Assembly (NCBI GenBank): GCA_037953625.1
Contig: CM075652.1
Span: forward strand, 73,065,501-73,129,500
Direction of reading: 5' to 3'
DNA length: 64,000 nucleotides
DNA from: Crotalaria pallida
Lineage: Eukaryota > Streptophyta > Magnoliopsida > Fabales > Fabaceae
Shown here: piece by piece, positions 34,020-47,244 of the stretch
Layout: each line of letters begins with the position of its first letter
Position numbering within the stretch: the stretch's first letter is position 1
The notes under the pieces: model-generated
What the model saw: the letters and a program-made list of their open reading frames with translations, nothing else
What the model was told of the DNA's origin: nothing
Databases searched by the model: none
Program-made: the position numbers and the translations under genes

Positions 34020-37000
34020 CTAATGGCCATACAAATTTTTCCCAATACAAAGCAGAAGTAGAAGAGAGTGAGCTACCCAAAATAGCTATGTCGACTATGT
34101 GGAATTACAATAGGCAAATATTAAGGCAGAACAATAAACATAAAGCAAACAACAACAATCATCAATATCATCATATAAACACACATTATAATTATTTTCT
34201 TGTAATGACATTCTCCAAATCCTTCTCATAACACTTACACAATTCCTTTCCACTCTTTCATCAATCCTTACTCAAACTTATCAATTATTCCAAGAATCAT
34301 TTCTCATACACATCTTATAAATCTTATCCAACACTTAATATCTTTACTGTACTTTTCTTTTGATTATTTATATCTCTTAAGTTTTATCGTTCCGGTTCGC
34401 TCAATGATATGGGGAAATCATCACTGAGGAAGACACACACGTCTACATCTCCTCGGTCATCCACCCAACCTAGTCGGAAGCAAACAGGAGTACAGGACCT
34501 TTACCACGCGGGCACGACAACTGTCTCAACAATTGGCTCCAAGCCAGGAGAACTGTAGGAATCTCGGGTACAGTCACAAATCATTTCATTTCATATCAAT
34601 TCATATCATTTTATATAATCAAGGCTCACTGTAGAAAACTCGGGTACAATGGCAATCACAAATGCCCCGTTCCAGTCCCTCTCACTGTTCAAGATTTGCA
34701 ATCTAGGGGGCGACAGTACTGTTCTAGTCTCGAGTGCAGAACTTACCACAGCATTGGACCCAGTCCCTACCACGTCTCGTATACCACATGTGGGGTCCGT
34801 TCCGCCTAGAAAGTACTCTAGACTTCTTGACGTTTCACCGTCATCGTCCTCCCCTAATGCAGTCTCCACCTGAGTATCCGCAGATACTCATGTTTCCTTC
34901 CTCTCCACTACTTCGATACGACACTCATAGCTCACCGCGTTTGTTAATGTCTTTTAAAGGATTTTAAATTTTTAGAGTTTTAATTAACGGCTTAACCCTA
35001 ACGGTCGGCTCATCCTTGGTGCATCCTTTCAACGAGTCCCAACCACTAATCACAATCCGTTCCCCAAAGAATCTCAACATCACTTTGCATCACGTCTCTT
35101 TCTCGTGCATCCCATCAACATTTTCTCAACAGCATCATCAACATCTTTAGCATCATCATTGCTTAGCAATATCATTCATCAACATCCATCTCATCATCAT
35201 CGCTCAGCAGCATCATCGACATCTTTCTCCTCAGTTGTTGCTCGGCAGCACCATTAGCGTCTTTCTCCTCAGTCGTTGCTCGGCAGCACCATAAGCGTCT
35301 TTCTCCTCAGTTGTTGCTCAGCAGCACCATAAGCGTCTTTCTCCTCAGTTGTTGCTCAGCAGCACCATAAGCGTCTTTCTTCTCAGTTGTTGCTCATCAT
35401 CCTCATCATCACCACGCTTCCGCTCGCCTCGTCGAGTATTTCTTATCACCATCTTAAAAATCATCTTTTCATCTCCGTTCTTTCTCAAACTCAATTATTA
35501 ATTCTCTTTCTTTCACTACTTATCTCTTTCATAATTTCTTTCTTAACATCTTATGATTCCGGTATACCAACGTGTCTCAAAACAGTTCACACTTGTTTAA
35601 TCATAAATAAGTCGTTTCACATAATTATATAATCAAGTGATTCATGCATGATTAATGAAAAACATAACATCATACCATTTCAGCAAAACATATTAACTAT
35701 AGACAACAATCAATCTCAGCGATTCGTATGGATAGCACAACAAACAAGCAAGCAAACAAACAATTGCTATCCCGCTACATCGCCTTATGAGATTGGGGTC
35801 CAATCTTTGAGATGATTGGACGCCTTAATATGTTACCTAATACCACGACGTCTTAAGGGGAGCCCCTCTCTCACCTCGATGACGAAACTCTCGAAAGCTT
35901 TCCCAGATTTTCCAGTCGCTAGCCTTGCCTCGTTTCCTTTGCATCCGTCACCCGAACTAGAACAATTTTCCCCGTGCGTTAGAAACGATTTTAACGAATT
36001 CATCAATTTGTTTTGAAAACACTTTGAAATCATTCCTTTTTGAAAACACATCGTCCATATTCCAAAAGATTTCACATCTAAATCAAATCTATAAAAAGAA
36101 TGTTTTCAAGAAAACTTTGAAACATCGCTAAATTAATCTCTTTATTAAAACAGAATTCATTTGTCTTGAGGTGAGTTCACTTTAAAACGTTCATGTTATA
36201 AAAATCGTTGTCTTTAAGCTTTAAAACAGGACTCAGAAATTTCAGGAAAATAAAATGTCAAGACCAAAGCACATTGATTCATTAAATCTTCAAACTTCAC
36301 AATATTGTAAGATACTGGTTTAAGAATATCATAGAAAATTTTTCAAATCACTTTAAGTTGTTTAATTTACACTTTGTCAAATAAAACATTTTTCGAATCC
36401 TTTGAAATCTAAACATAAATTTTTCAGCAACAAATCTCACAAACAAACTCAAAACAATTTTAATTCACACATTCAACAATCACATAAAAGTTTCAAAGTC
36501 TTCACAATTCACATAATAAAATTCACACTTTTTAATCATTTACAATCATTACTTAAATTATATCCTTCATAGATTAATTCAATTATTCTTAAGAAAATAA
36601 TTTAAGCTAGGCCTTGAGACTAATTCACCAAGGTCCGAATTACTATGGTCATTATTTTCTAATCACTAATAAATTATAAACTTGAAATCATTGAATCAAT
36701 ATTACAAAAATCCATTTTTACATAACTAAATCAACTTGTTCATTTTTATTTCTAAAACCAAGAAGAGGAAACACACATCACCATCAAACACATAACATTA
36801 TGCACCTAAGAACATAGCCATTAACATAGGTCATGTCATGCGGAAAATTTCTCAACTAAATGAACATGTATTAGCCAAATCATGCACATAAAATTTTGCA
36901 AGGGTTTAATGCACAAATGAAGGCATAAAATCATGAAATCATTTTCTTCATTTTGGAACTAAAACCGTGAGCATTCAAGGATAAAAATTAACAAATTTCA

Positions 37001-38382
37001 ATTCATTTTCTTAACAAAAATCAAAGCAACAATTTAAGCCATAAACCATTACAAAGATCATTTTATTTTCTTTTTAAAACTTGATTATTTCATACACTCT
37101 AAATGATAAGCAAACATAGCCTTTTACTTCTATTTATGTTGGCCGAAAATCATCATGCAACAAGACATGGTTTTCATTCATTTTTCAACATACAAGAATC
37201 ACAAAACCAATCAAATCAAGTAAGTTTTCAAGGCTACTTTTCAAAGCAACAACCTCACCATTTAATCACATCAACATTCATCAACATTATTAAAACAAAA
37301 TCTTTTTCAAACATTTTCAACATGCATAAGATAAGCTCAAGTTCCTTACTTTTCTTAAACCAAAAATAAAGATCTTATTTTAACTTTATAAAAACAACAT
37401 GCATGTCTTAGAAATCATCAAATCTAGCCTTAATATTAACATACATCCACTTTTTACAAAATAAAAAGCATGAATCCTAGCTTAATCAAGCATGGCCGAA
37501 TAGGTTTTACCAAAATAAAACATGAACAAAAATCAAATACTTAATCAAATCATATTTATACTTGAAAAACCATTTTAAAACTTGCTTCCTTAATTTATCT
37601 TCAAAACCGTGTCATTCATTAAGGAAAAATATAATCTTTTCTCTTGAAATTGACATGCAAGACAAAAGATCTCAACTTTTTCACTCATCAAATAAAAATC
37701 ATTACATGCACACACTTAAATTACAAGGATCATCAACAAACCAACATGCAAGATTTAAAAACTTAAGCTTTTTCACAAATCAAGTTTAAATCACATATTT
37801 ATCCATCAAATAATCATAGAAATTCACATAGATCACGGTTTAGAGCAAGAAAACTCAACATGCAAAGAGATTCATTTTAGTCTTCACAAAAATCTTAAAC
37901 AACACTTTAGATCTTTAAGGTTTTAGTTAGAAAAACATTAAGATCTAACAAGAAAATCTCAACCGAACATCAAACATAGAGTTACACATATTAAAAATTA
38001 TTTTTAGTCCTTAAAAGTCCATGATCAAGAAAGATCAACACATAAAATCCTCTTTCAAGCTATAAAAACACACATGCAAGAAGAAAAGAAGATAGATCTA
38101 CCAACTAAAAAGGGAAAACTACACTATTACAATCTTCTTCTTGCTCTTCGAGTCCTACCATGAAAAGGGATTGATCTTCTAGCTCCTAACACTCTTGATC
38201 CTCAAGAGAACTCCTAAATCAAGCTGCTAAGCTTCTTATTCTTCCTCCTCTTCCACGGCCTCCTCTCTCTCTCTCTCTCTCTATTTCTTTTTCTTTCTAA
38301 GGGTTTGAGGAGCCCTTAGAAGTGTTTGGATGAAATGAGAAGAAGAATGGAAATGAACTAAGGGAATGAACTAAGGCTCCAT

Positions 38383-38393
38383 GTATATATAGG
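38383..38393 (-). promoter_or_regulatory. TATA box of element C
   Basis: Minus strand CCTATATATAC, followed downstream by a purine-rich tract that includes a GA-repeat (plus-strand CT-repeat at 38263-38282). Same context as D. Confidence 0.65.
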
Positions 38394-39661
38394 CCAACGA
38401 ATGATTACTCTTTTGCCCTTGGTTTATTTTCGGTTCATGCACAAATGGGAGGGGCGTTTTTGGCTTTCCAAAAATTTGCATGGGTGGAGGTTATCAAATT
38501 AAGGGGGACAAGATGGAGTAGATTAGGGTGCTAGGGGTCACTTAGGTCTAATGGCTTGTTGGCTTCTAGTTAGGTTTTCTACTAACTAGTTTGGTTATGG
38601 TTCTTCTCATCTTGTTTGGTTCCTTGTCCTATAAATAAAATCCTAGGCTTGGACATACACACACCAAAACCGTGACACTCACATATACACACACATGTCT
38701 TACACTTTTATTTTCTAATCACATTTACTTATAGCATTATAATTACTAATTCATACAATAATGCAAACATTACTTAAGGAATCACACTTATACAATCCTT
38801 TTCACACACAAGGCAATTAACTCTAAGAAATCACATTCACACAACCATTTTCATGTATCACACATTACACACACATTAAATCAAGTGCACATCACATAAA
38901 AATTCATGCCAAGACAACACCACAAAACATATTTTGTCAAGATTCGTATTTTACAAACTCTGAAAATAAATTTTTATAAATCAACCCAGAAAATTCTAAA
39001 AGCTACATTTTCAAAATCTACGTTTTAAGACGATCGTTTTCATATAAAGATCATGAAAATCCGAGTTACGGTTAAAAAGTTACGAATTTTCTAACAAATC
39101 CAAAAATTTCATTTCTAACAAAATCATCCTTTAATAAAATCACAACTCCTTTCTTATAAATCAACTCAACAAAATCATTCACTTCTCGTCTATAAAAACA
39201 TTTTGTTTATAAAAATCCATGGAAATCAGCACTTCATTTTCTTCTTACGTAAAATACTTTTTCTGAAAATCTCTTATAAAACAGCATTTCAAGGTTTATT
39301 TTGATCAAAAATCGTTTACGCACGTATGGGAAAAATGCGGGGTGTTACAGAATGGCTCTACCCTGATGTAACCATTTTATGAGACAATATGTTTTAGAAA
39401 ATTTATAACTGTGATAAAAGTAATGGGTTTTGAGAATACTATTTGTAAAACGAAACGTTTTATGAAAATGGAAGAAAGAGTTTCAAAGCGTGATGTTGAT
39501 AACATCTCGATTTGGAACTTGATGCGTGTTAAGGGACATGAATGATTTGATTAATAAGAAAATGTTTTTACGAAAACGATCTCATGTCCACGTCACCAAT
39601 GTAAAAAAAAAAAATTTCTGGATTTTTACTAAATAAAAGATATTCAAGTTACTGTGTTACA

Positions 39662-40254
39662 AAGAGAGCGGTTTTTATTTTTTTACATAAAATCTAAATC
39701 ATATATCCAACGATTAAAATTGAATGGGAGAATTTTAATTATTTTATTTTTAATCTTAAAATTTGAATTGTTGGATAGGATTTTTTTATTCTTTATTTTA
39801 TTTTTCATCGTAAAATTTGAATAAATTCAAAGGAGGAATACTCCCATGGTTCATGTCTAAATGCGTTGAGAGAAATAACCAATGAGAATGTGCTGCGTGA
39901 CACATGACGGAGGGACTGATGGACGAAGGAGGGACTAACATGATGCCATTATGATCTTTAGGGGATTTAATTGATTCCAAAAATCTTAGCTTTCTGGGAT
40001 TAAACTGATGTCAGGCATATCTTTCTTTGGTGAAACAATTAATTTTTGAGAGGCTATAATGGTGACAAATATCTTTGGGGGACTAAATTGGTAACACAAT
40101 TAATCTTTGAGGAACTAAATTGGTGGCTAATATCTTTGACGGATTAAATTAGTGACACAATTAATCTTTGAGGGACTAAATTTGGAGCAAATATATTTGA
40201 GGGACCAAATTGGTGACAATGCAATCTTTGGAAGACTAAATTGACTATTTACTC
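39662..40254 (-). repeat. Right arm of the large inverted repeat
   Basis: Reverse-complement partner of 2647-2869 plus 23062-23195. The outer half contains several diverged units of about 50-60 bp reading GGGACTAAATTGGTGACA with ATCTTTG, more than the left arm has. The outer end GACTATTTACTC mirrors GAGTTAATAGTC at 2647. Element B ends exactly where the arm begins. Confidence 0.6.
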
Positions 40255-41640
40255 GGAGAAAATGCTTAGGGTTTAGAGTTTTTTTTTAAAAAAAATAATT
40301 AATTGTTATTTATGTTTTTAGTCTCTGAACTTATGTGTTCTTTTGAAAATGGTCCTTGAAATTTTTTTTATGCTTTAGATCCTGAACTTTGCTCAAACAT
40401 TTGAAAATGATTATTTCGTCACTTTGAGTAATGATATGTGCTCCAGACTTCAGTTGAGAAACCGGAGGGGTTTTTATAAGATAGGGCCTGACACGAGTGA
40501 CCGTGGTCGTATGTATCCCAATTAAATAAGGGAATCAAAATGAACGTATTTCTTTGGGGGAAGATGAGAATTGTAATCCTAAGAGCCTTTAGGTTCATTC
40601 ACGTAAATCCCCTTGGGGGTTTTTATGATTCCTTTCAGAGGCATCTCTTTCGATCTCCTTATTTCTGTTAAGATATTGGGATATCTTGCATATCTTTCAA
40701 AAGGATGCTGATGTTTTGTCCAGATGAGACATGGGTCCTTGTTAAGGATATTTTGTCTAACAAGAGTGGACTGTTGGTCCTATGTCCCCATTTGAACTAG
40801 GTTCTCGAGACCAAAACTACGTAGTTCTATCAAGCACGTTGAAATAATGTAACAAAGGAGAACAAGACAGCACCAAACTATCCCTAAGAGTATTTAACGA
40901 TATGCCCCCTATTCTTAGAGAGGTTGTTTATGGTCTAAGATCTATTGTATATGAATGAGAGGGCTCACCGCTTAGAATCCCGAGGTCAAGACTCACAGTA
41001 TTGTTGGGCGATGAACATCAAGTGATCGTTAAACCTTCGTGGTAGGGCTGGACTCAACTACCACCGCGTTGGACAACAAAAATTTGGCTCTCTCATTGTT
41101 GAATCTTTTTCCAAGGATTGTCGGTGATGCTTGTCGCAGCCGAGGTCTCGAGTGGAACTTGGGGCCTCGCCTACGAGTGGGGGTCGATTGACTCAATATG
41201 GAGTCGCCAACACATTATGTTTCCAAAGTGTGGAATAAATAATTATTAATTGAAATTGATAAAGTATGGTCTTGAACTCAATAGATTCTAAGCTCGGGGA
41301 GTCAGTTATAGGCCAGGGAAGGTATTAGCACCCCGTCTACCTGTTCGAAAACGGTACCGGCCTTGATTGGTTTTTATTAAAAGACCTGACTAATTCATTT
41401 ACCAAAATTATTTGTTTTTTTTGTTTTTATGCCTAACAAGGTTGCCCCTAGTCCTACGTATTACTTTCATAAAATGAGGAATCAAAGTTACGTAGTTCTA
41501 ATTGTTTTAATTTTATGTTATGTTTTTTATTTATAAAAAGTTCTTTGTTGCCGAGAGGAATGTGCATAAGACCCCGCCATATAGACAAAGAAAGGTGGAT
41601 TTCCAAAATGCAGGTGATTAAATATTCAATAATTGGTTGT
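40255..41640 (+). mobile_element. Degenerate LTR-retrotransposon debris, Ogre/Tat-like part
   Basis: 40255-40440 is a low-copy-style repeat (TTTTAGTCTCTGAACTTATG). From about 40440 the texture changes. The phrase ATATGGAGTCGCCAACAC (41196) followed by GTCAGTTATAGGCCAGGGAA and GGTATTAGCACCCC (41302-41335) is the pattern I associate with Ogre/Tat-type gypsy LTR ends in legumes. No LTR pair, TSD or ORF can be defined. Confidence 0.35.
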
Positions 41641-42560
41641 CAAATTTGAGAGTCTATGTAGACTCGATTTGCCTAGGTAAACTCAAGTCGTAAACTCGTT
41701 TCGCAAATTCGTACGAGTTTACCTAAAAAAATTACATCTATATTGTAATAACCTGTGACCTATTAATAAACAATATTCATAATTTCAAACTTAACGTAAT
41801 AACAAAATATGATAAGATATTATTCGTTGATACTAATAAATAATATAAGATAATTTATCCATCAATATTCAAACTTCAAATTCAAAACATAAAAGATAAC
41901 ATATCCAGTGTAATTTTAATTTCAAACTCAACATAATAATGCTTAACAAAAGAAATAATGAAAACTAATTATCAATTTCTAAGCAAGTGCTCTTTAGTCA
42001 AAGTAACACTTAAAAACACTGACAAAGTAAAGGAGTTCTGATTTATGGACAACACTAAAAAAGTAACACTAAAAATTGAAAAATTGATACCTAGAACCTT
42101 AGTTCGAACGAGTATGTAGGACCAAGAGCTCACTCTTGTCACACTAAAAATCCTTAAAAAAGGACCACCCATCATCCTTAACAGGGACCTCTGTCTGATC
42201 CGGATAGAACAAAATGGTTTAATGATTTTCTTTAAAAAAAAAATTACGGTGCCGCGTTTCACTTAACGGAAAGGACAAATTTGTTAGACGACAACAACCT
42301 TAAAAAATTATTTGAGAAAAAAAATAAAGGACTAATTTGTAACCTAAAAATAACTTAGGGGACCAATCCAATAGTTTTACTTGTATTTTATGATTGGTTA
42401 ACTAAGGAAACATGCATTAAATATTTGCTTTGGTAATTAGTTGATTTGGGAGACAATGCATTAAAAACATGTTCCCTTATTTTTTTTTTACTTTTCAAAA
42501 TTTTACTAACATTTTGGGACGGAAGAAGTACAATTTAACAACATTATAAAAAATCTTCAA
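41641..42560. other. AT-rich spacer with one inverted repeat
   Basis: No gene. TAGGTAAACTC (41674) and GAGTTTACCTA (41715) can pair as an 11-bp stem. The stretch 42280-42380 has the AAAGGACTAATTTG style of transposon subterminal repeats. Confidence 0.5.
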
Positions 42561-43136
42561 GGAACCTGTGTTACCATATGTTATGTCGTGGAATTCTTGG
42601 ACTTGAGTTAGCCAGTCAATTGCCCAATCCTTCCTCTTTTACTGTTAGACTAGAGAGGGATACCTTGAATACCAAGATAACTGATCTCCTGATGATTTGC
42701 TTAGTGTGTGTGTGTGTTTGTGTGAGAAAGTTAGGTACATATCTTCTTGTCCTTGCTATGTTTATATAGGGCTTACCCGCTTACCGTTGCGAACAGCTCT
42801 AATGAGGGTTTGGCATGATTCCCGCTAACGGTAGGAGCTTTATGGCGGGTATCATAATGGAATCCTATGCTCAACGGTACCTCTCTAAAACAGTCGTTGG
42901 ATTCCTTCTCACGTGTTACCGGTATGATGATTTGTCACGATTTGGGCCGGGAAGACCTCATACCGGTATATCGCTTTGGAGAAGGATTGGGCCATTAAGG
43001 CCTCATATCGGTATTCCGATTTGGAGAAAGATTGGGTTGTTAAGGCCTCATACCAGTAAATTGTTTGGTGTGAGAAAAAAGTAGGTTAGAGAAAAAATGG
43101 GAAATGACATTTTAACCCATTAGTATTAGTTACTTT
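42561..43136. other. Unassigned segment with 45-bp tandem repeats
   Basis: Contains a GT-repeat (42698-42723), a TATA-like TTTATATAGGG (42762), and three tandem 45-bp units with the core CCTCATACCGGTA at 42954, 42999 and 43044. It looks like the LTR or leader of an old retroelement. No coding frame is convincing. Confidence 0.4.
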
Positions 43137-43211
43137 GAGGGAGAGTGTGTTGGATATTTTTGTCCAAATGAAATTGTTGACATTGCTAAAATCCACGTGA
43201 GCAATATAAAT
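43134..43211 (+). repeat. Candidate PPT and start of a copia-type 3' LTR
   Basis: TTTGAGGGAGAGTG followed by TGTTGGATATTTTTG is the usual junction of polypurine tract and 3' LTR in plant copia elements. The putative LTR is interrupted by the MITE at 43212 and its far end is not found. Confidence 0.4.
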
Positions 43212-43587
43212 GAGGAGGGATCGTTCATACCAAGTTAAATTACGTCAACTCTTACATCGTTCATACCAAGTTACTAATTTCTCTGTTGATTAATAACTAT
43301 ATGTCATCTAGATCATTTGTGTCAAATTTGAGAAAATTTGAACATCATTAAATGTATATTCAAATAGCTCAATTTTCATATATTTTTAAGACATATATTT
43401 CGTTAATTTTGAGATATATAAATGAAGTCCTAAATGATTTTGGATTTTCGTGAAATTTGATATAGGCGATCTACATGATAGGAACTTTCAATCCAACGGT
43501 TGATTCGATTAAATTTGACTTAGTATAGAAGTTATGAACAACATAAGAGTTGGTGTAATTTAACTTGGTGTAAACAGATCCCTCCTC
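43212..43587. mobile_element. MITE with long terminal inverted repeats
   Basis: 376 bp, left end GAGGAGGGATCGTTCATACC, right end CAGATCCCTCCTC. The arms pair over about 45 bp (AAGTTAAATTACGTCAACTC against GAGTTGGTGTAATTTAACTT). No coding capacity. AAT lies on both sides, possibly a 3-bp duplication, so the superfamily is left open. Confidence 0.75.
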
Positions 43588-43588
43588 A

Positions 43589-43625
<37 letters not shown>

Positions 43626-43929
43626 TCCTCTATGTCTTGAGGTTTTTTCTATGAAAAATAGACAGAGCAATTTGCTTATAATGAATGAGTTGGATTTAAC
43701 ATTATTTGCTGGAGTAAATTAAAATACTCAAGCCCCGTGCACTTGTGCATGTGTCAATAAATTCTTTTTATGATGAGTATTCTATATATTTCTTTATAAA
43801 TTATGTCACTATAATTATCTAGTTTCTTTTACTAATTTTCAAAAGAAGAATCACTTTGGAACATATACATAACTTAAGAGACAAAGAAACAATTTTGCCA
43901 AAAAACTTACATTTCAAAAGTAAGTGTAC
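43588..43929. other. AT-rich flank with (AT)n microsatellite
   Basis: AT repeat at 43592-43621, then non-coding AT-rich DNA, possibly the remainder of the copia-type LTR. Confidence 0.5.
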
Positions 43930-44303
43930 GTGTGTTTGGTATAATTGGTAAAATGAAATTATGATTATTTTTCTGTGATTATAATCCGATAACGGATTAT
44001 AATATGTTAAATTTATAATTTGTTTATGCTTGGCTATCTTAGCTGAAAAATGAATTTAAGTTAATCTGATTTGTTTGGATAGTGTAAAGAAGATTATTTT
44101 TACTGAGTAAGTTACAAAAAAGGATATGATGTGATAATGGATAGTTAATGTGTTGGAGTGATATGGGTAGAATAGAAAAATTACATAGATCTAAAAAAAT
44201 CTTACAAAAAATAATCTCTAGTTGATATGAGGAAGCTTTTAGATTTTGATTATTTTTTCAATAATATAATCTAAGATTATAATATGTATTGATAAACAAA
44301 CAC
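43930..44303. mobile_element. MITE-like inverted-repeat element
   Basis: Left end GTGTTTGGTATAATTGG, right end GATAAACAAACAC, with further pairing around GATTATAATCCGATAACGG and AATCTAAGATTATAATATG. About 374 bp, no ORF. ACGT can be read as a flanking duplication on both sides, depending on where the ends are set. Confidence 0.6.
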
Positions 44304-44736
44304 GTTAGATTAGGATTATTTTTAGAAAAAAAAACCAAAACTACGATCTTAAGCCAAGCCCAAACTTGTTTAGCAATGGGTATGTTCATATGGGCCAGTT
44401 TTCGTGAATGAAGTAAACAATGGAGAAGAAAATATTGTCTGTAGTTCGTGAATGAAGTAAACAATGGGTATGTTCAGATGAGCTTTGTATGAAAACATTG
44501 GTTTTGGGATTGGTCATGATGGTGGTACTCAACTGGTTGGACACGCATGGATAATTTTGACTTTCTGATTGTTGTAGTATGGCCATTAGTTAAAACTTAA
44601 CGGTGTTAAGAAGTTAAACTAACACTTTGAGTTGACTGATTTCCTGGAGAATTATGCCTCTTTCACATGTCAGGGTTAGTTTCAACGTGATTAACTGAAT
44701 TGGTGACGATGGAGTTCTTGAGCTTTAAGATAAGGG
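44304..44736. other. Spacer left of the long LTR element
   Basis: No gene. A 22-bp phrase (CGTGAATGAAGTAAACAATGG) occurs twice (44403, 44446), a short local duplication. Confidence 0.6.
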
Positions 44737-45126
44737 ACACATGTAACACCTAGAATAATTACTCATTGTATTAAAATAGTGATTTGAAAATTTCTTTTTA
44801 AGACGTTTGATTAGTTTCGTTTTAATAGGAAAACGTGTACTCATATAATTTGCTTATGAAAATTCTCCGTGAAATCAGACGGAGTTTCGTTTGTTTAAAG
44901 GACTTCCCAAAATATTTACTTTAACCTGTAAAATTTATTCGAAGTAGATTTAAATACATCAGAGACCAGCAGGGCCCAACATATAGTTCAGTCCACTTAG
45001 AACATTAGTTCAAAAGGGAGTACAAATAACGTTCCGAACTCTTTGTTTTCCGAAAAGACAAAGAAATTGAAATACAACAAATTCCCAAAATAATCCATGA
45101 CCGGTAGATGGTCGCTAAATACTATA

Positions 45127-45149
45127 TACATTCCACGTGGTGGAATGTA
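45127..45149 (-). other. Conserved hairpin of the LTR family, F 3' LTR
   Basis: Minus strand TACATTCCAC, loop CAC, GTGGAATGTA: perfect 10-bp stem right after TGGCCGAGCAGGAG. Stem bases differ from S1 and S2 but pairing and loop are kept. Confidence 0.85.
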
Positions 45150-45546
45150 CTCCTGCTCGGCCAGACTTGTGTATGCTCCTTCGGTACCTGTAGAAATATA
45201 GCAAGAAGGGTAGCATTACACAGTACTAAGGAAAATAGCTTCAAAGAAGCATAGCTGACAAACTAGGCCCTATCACATTAAAAATTATCTATTAATCTAA
45301 CATTCTTTTTCAGATAATCACATACAAGTTCATCTTTGATAACTTAAGCCTTATGTCCATACTACCATCCTAGCAATTCTACTTTCAACCTTAAATTACT
45401 TTTCAATTCCGGTTACATTAACATTTCCATATTCCAAATTCCAAACTCATAAAATGACCAACTCACATACATATATAATTATTTTCATAAACCTTTTTAT
45501 TCTCTTCTCTTTCATTCAATTCACAATTCTCAATCATTCTGTCCCT

Positions 45547-45998
45547 CGTCACGACCTACTGCGTCTGCACTCCTGTGCACTCACGTCTTACTGCGCCCGG
45601 GTATATTTCACATTCATTCTCCCCTGGTCACGACCTACTACGTCTGCACTCCTGTGCACTCACGTCTTACTGCGCCCGGGTATAATTCATAACAATTCTC
45701 CCCTGGTCGCGACTTACTGCGTCTGTACTCCTGTGCACTCACGTCTTACTGCGCCCGGGTATATTTCACATTCATTCTCCCCTGGTCACGACCTACTGCG
45801 TCTGCACTCCTGTGCACTCACGTCTTACGACGCCCGGGTATATTTCACATTCCCCTGGTCACGACCTACTGCGTCTGCACTCCTGTGCACTCACGTCTTA
45901 CTGCGCCCGGGTATATTTCACATTCCCCTTGTCACGACCTACTGCGTCTGCACTCCTGTGCACTCACGTCTTACTGCGCCCGGGTATAATTCATATCA
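45547..45998 (-). repeat. 73-79-bp minisatellite in the F 3' LTR
   Basis: Six copies with the plus-strand core CGACCTACTGCGTCTGCACT followed by CACGTCTTACTGCGCCCGGG, starting at 45552, 45631, 45710, 45789, 45862 and 45935. Long ORFs through it are artefacts. Confidence 0.95.
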
Positions 45999-47244
45999 AT
46001 TCATTCTTGGATCATAACAACATCACATATTCACATATAATTGTTAGTATCACATTTACTCTTGACAAATTAAATCAAGAACAACATCCATCAAGTTTCT
46101 AATCATTCAATCACCATCCTCTATCTTATGATTTATTTAGTAACAACAACCCTTCCTTTTTTTTCCAAGACCATTTATCCTTAATTCATTCCTTGATTAC
46201 TCGCACATAATTTTCCATTAAATTCGAATTTCTCTTTTATTACTTAGCCCGTCCTAAATGATTTGCCTACGTTAACACTTAATCCATTCTTTGCTTTACG
46301 AGTCATCCAACACAAGCACGGTATGATAATACATCAATAACAAGTAACAATCAACGGACAATAAACAAAACAGTCGACATACTCAGGTATGTCTCAGAAT
46401 ACTATAAAATTTAGTCCACTCCCTAGGGTTCTTCACTTCCTACTTTAATATTAACAAAAGAGAATTTAACAGAAATCATTTGATTAATATAAATTAACCA
46501 TTAACATACTAATCACCCCTAAGGCTCGTTTCATGCACTTTAAACATCCTAAGGTTTATTCTCTTAATTAATTATCTACCCCTAGTCATCATTACAACAA
46601 CCTAGAATCTATATCCTTAGGAAAGGTAACGCAAACCCCTCTTACCTTCCAACTGGGTGGTGTTGCATCTCAAGCATTAATCCTAAGTCTTGGCTCCTTG
46701 GTACTTGGGTTCCCCATCCTTAGCTTCTTGAATCCCTAGACCCTACCAAAAATCCATGCCCATAATGAGTGAGCTCCTATGATGAGAAATCTTAGACCTT
46801 GCTTGATCTTAGGTGGGGATAATGATAATGGTATTGGGTGCTTGGTTCTTGGTACTTTGTTGATGATTAAGAGGTGGCCTTCTTGGTGGAGGAAATGGGG
46901 TTCACGAATTTGGGGGAAGGAGAGGAGGATTTTTGTTGGTTTGATATTTGCTTGGTTCATGGTGGAAATGATGAAAGTGATGATGTTATAGCTTGATTTT
47001 GGGTGTTTAAAGGATGGATGATGCCCTTGGTTGATGTGGTGGCTTGATTTTGGATGCTTGGTGGTTGGTGGTGATTTGTGTTCATGGTGCATGAGGGAGG
47101 ATGGGAAGAAGATGATGGAGGAAGGGATGATGTTGATGATGGAGTATGAAGGAATATGGTGCCCATGAAGTCTTATTTTTGGCCTTGGAAGCTGCCACCA
47201 AATCGTGTGGCCATCAACCAAAACTTTGGCCCCAAGTTTTGATC

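Larger units (their letters stand above)
33374..39349 (-). mobile_element. Element C: giant solo LTR-like unit
   Basis: 5976 bp, plus-strand ends TGTAACACCCCGATTTGG and GCGGGGTGTTACA, perfect duplication GAATG (33369-33373 and 39350-39354). The minus strand begins TGTAACACCCCGCATTTTTC and then TACGTGCGTAAACGATTTTTG, as in D. Internal landmarks (TATA at 38393-38383, donor at 35874, TACTGTCGCCCCC at 34718-34706, CCACATAGTCGACA at about 34103-34090) are in the same order as in D. C and D look like the closest pair among the four. No gag, pol or second LTR. Confidence 0.85.
23755..39661 (+). mobile_element. Element B: giant LTR-like unit, 5' end unresolved, interrupted twice
   Basis: Same family as A, C and D, recognised by the TATA region (24145), the AAGGTGAGAGAGGGG block (31301), the ATAGGGGAGGGTGATGACGG block (32132), TACTGTCGCCCCC (32261) and a 3' end TACTGTGTTACA at 39661. 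It is interrupted by a LINE (24717-28201) and by element C (33374-39349). The expected TGTAACACCC start is not found, so its 5' end is truncated or rearranged near 23755. The sequence between 28218 and 31300 is long, T-rich and non-coding. Confidence 0.65.

Noticed and set aside
45454..46102. ORFs of 187 and 96 codons with repeated LLRLHSCALTSY
   Set aside because: Artefact of the 79-bp minisatellite in the F LTR.
46736..47221. 161-codon minus ORF, repeated at 52730-53215
   Set aside because: It lies in LTR sequence. Conservation between the two copies is expected because the LTRs are near-identical, so it is not evidence of selection. Low-complexity His/Pro/Ser content.
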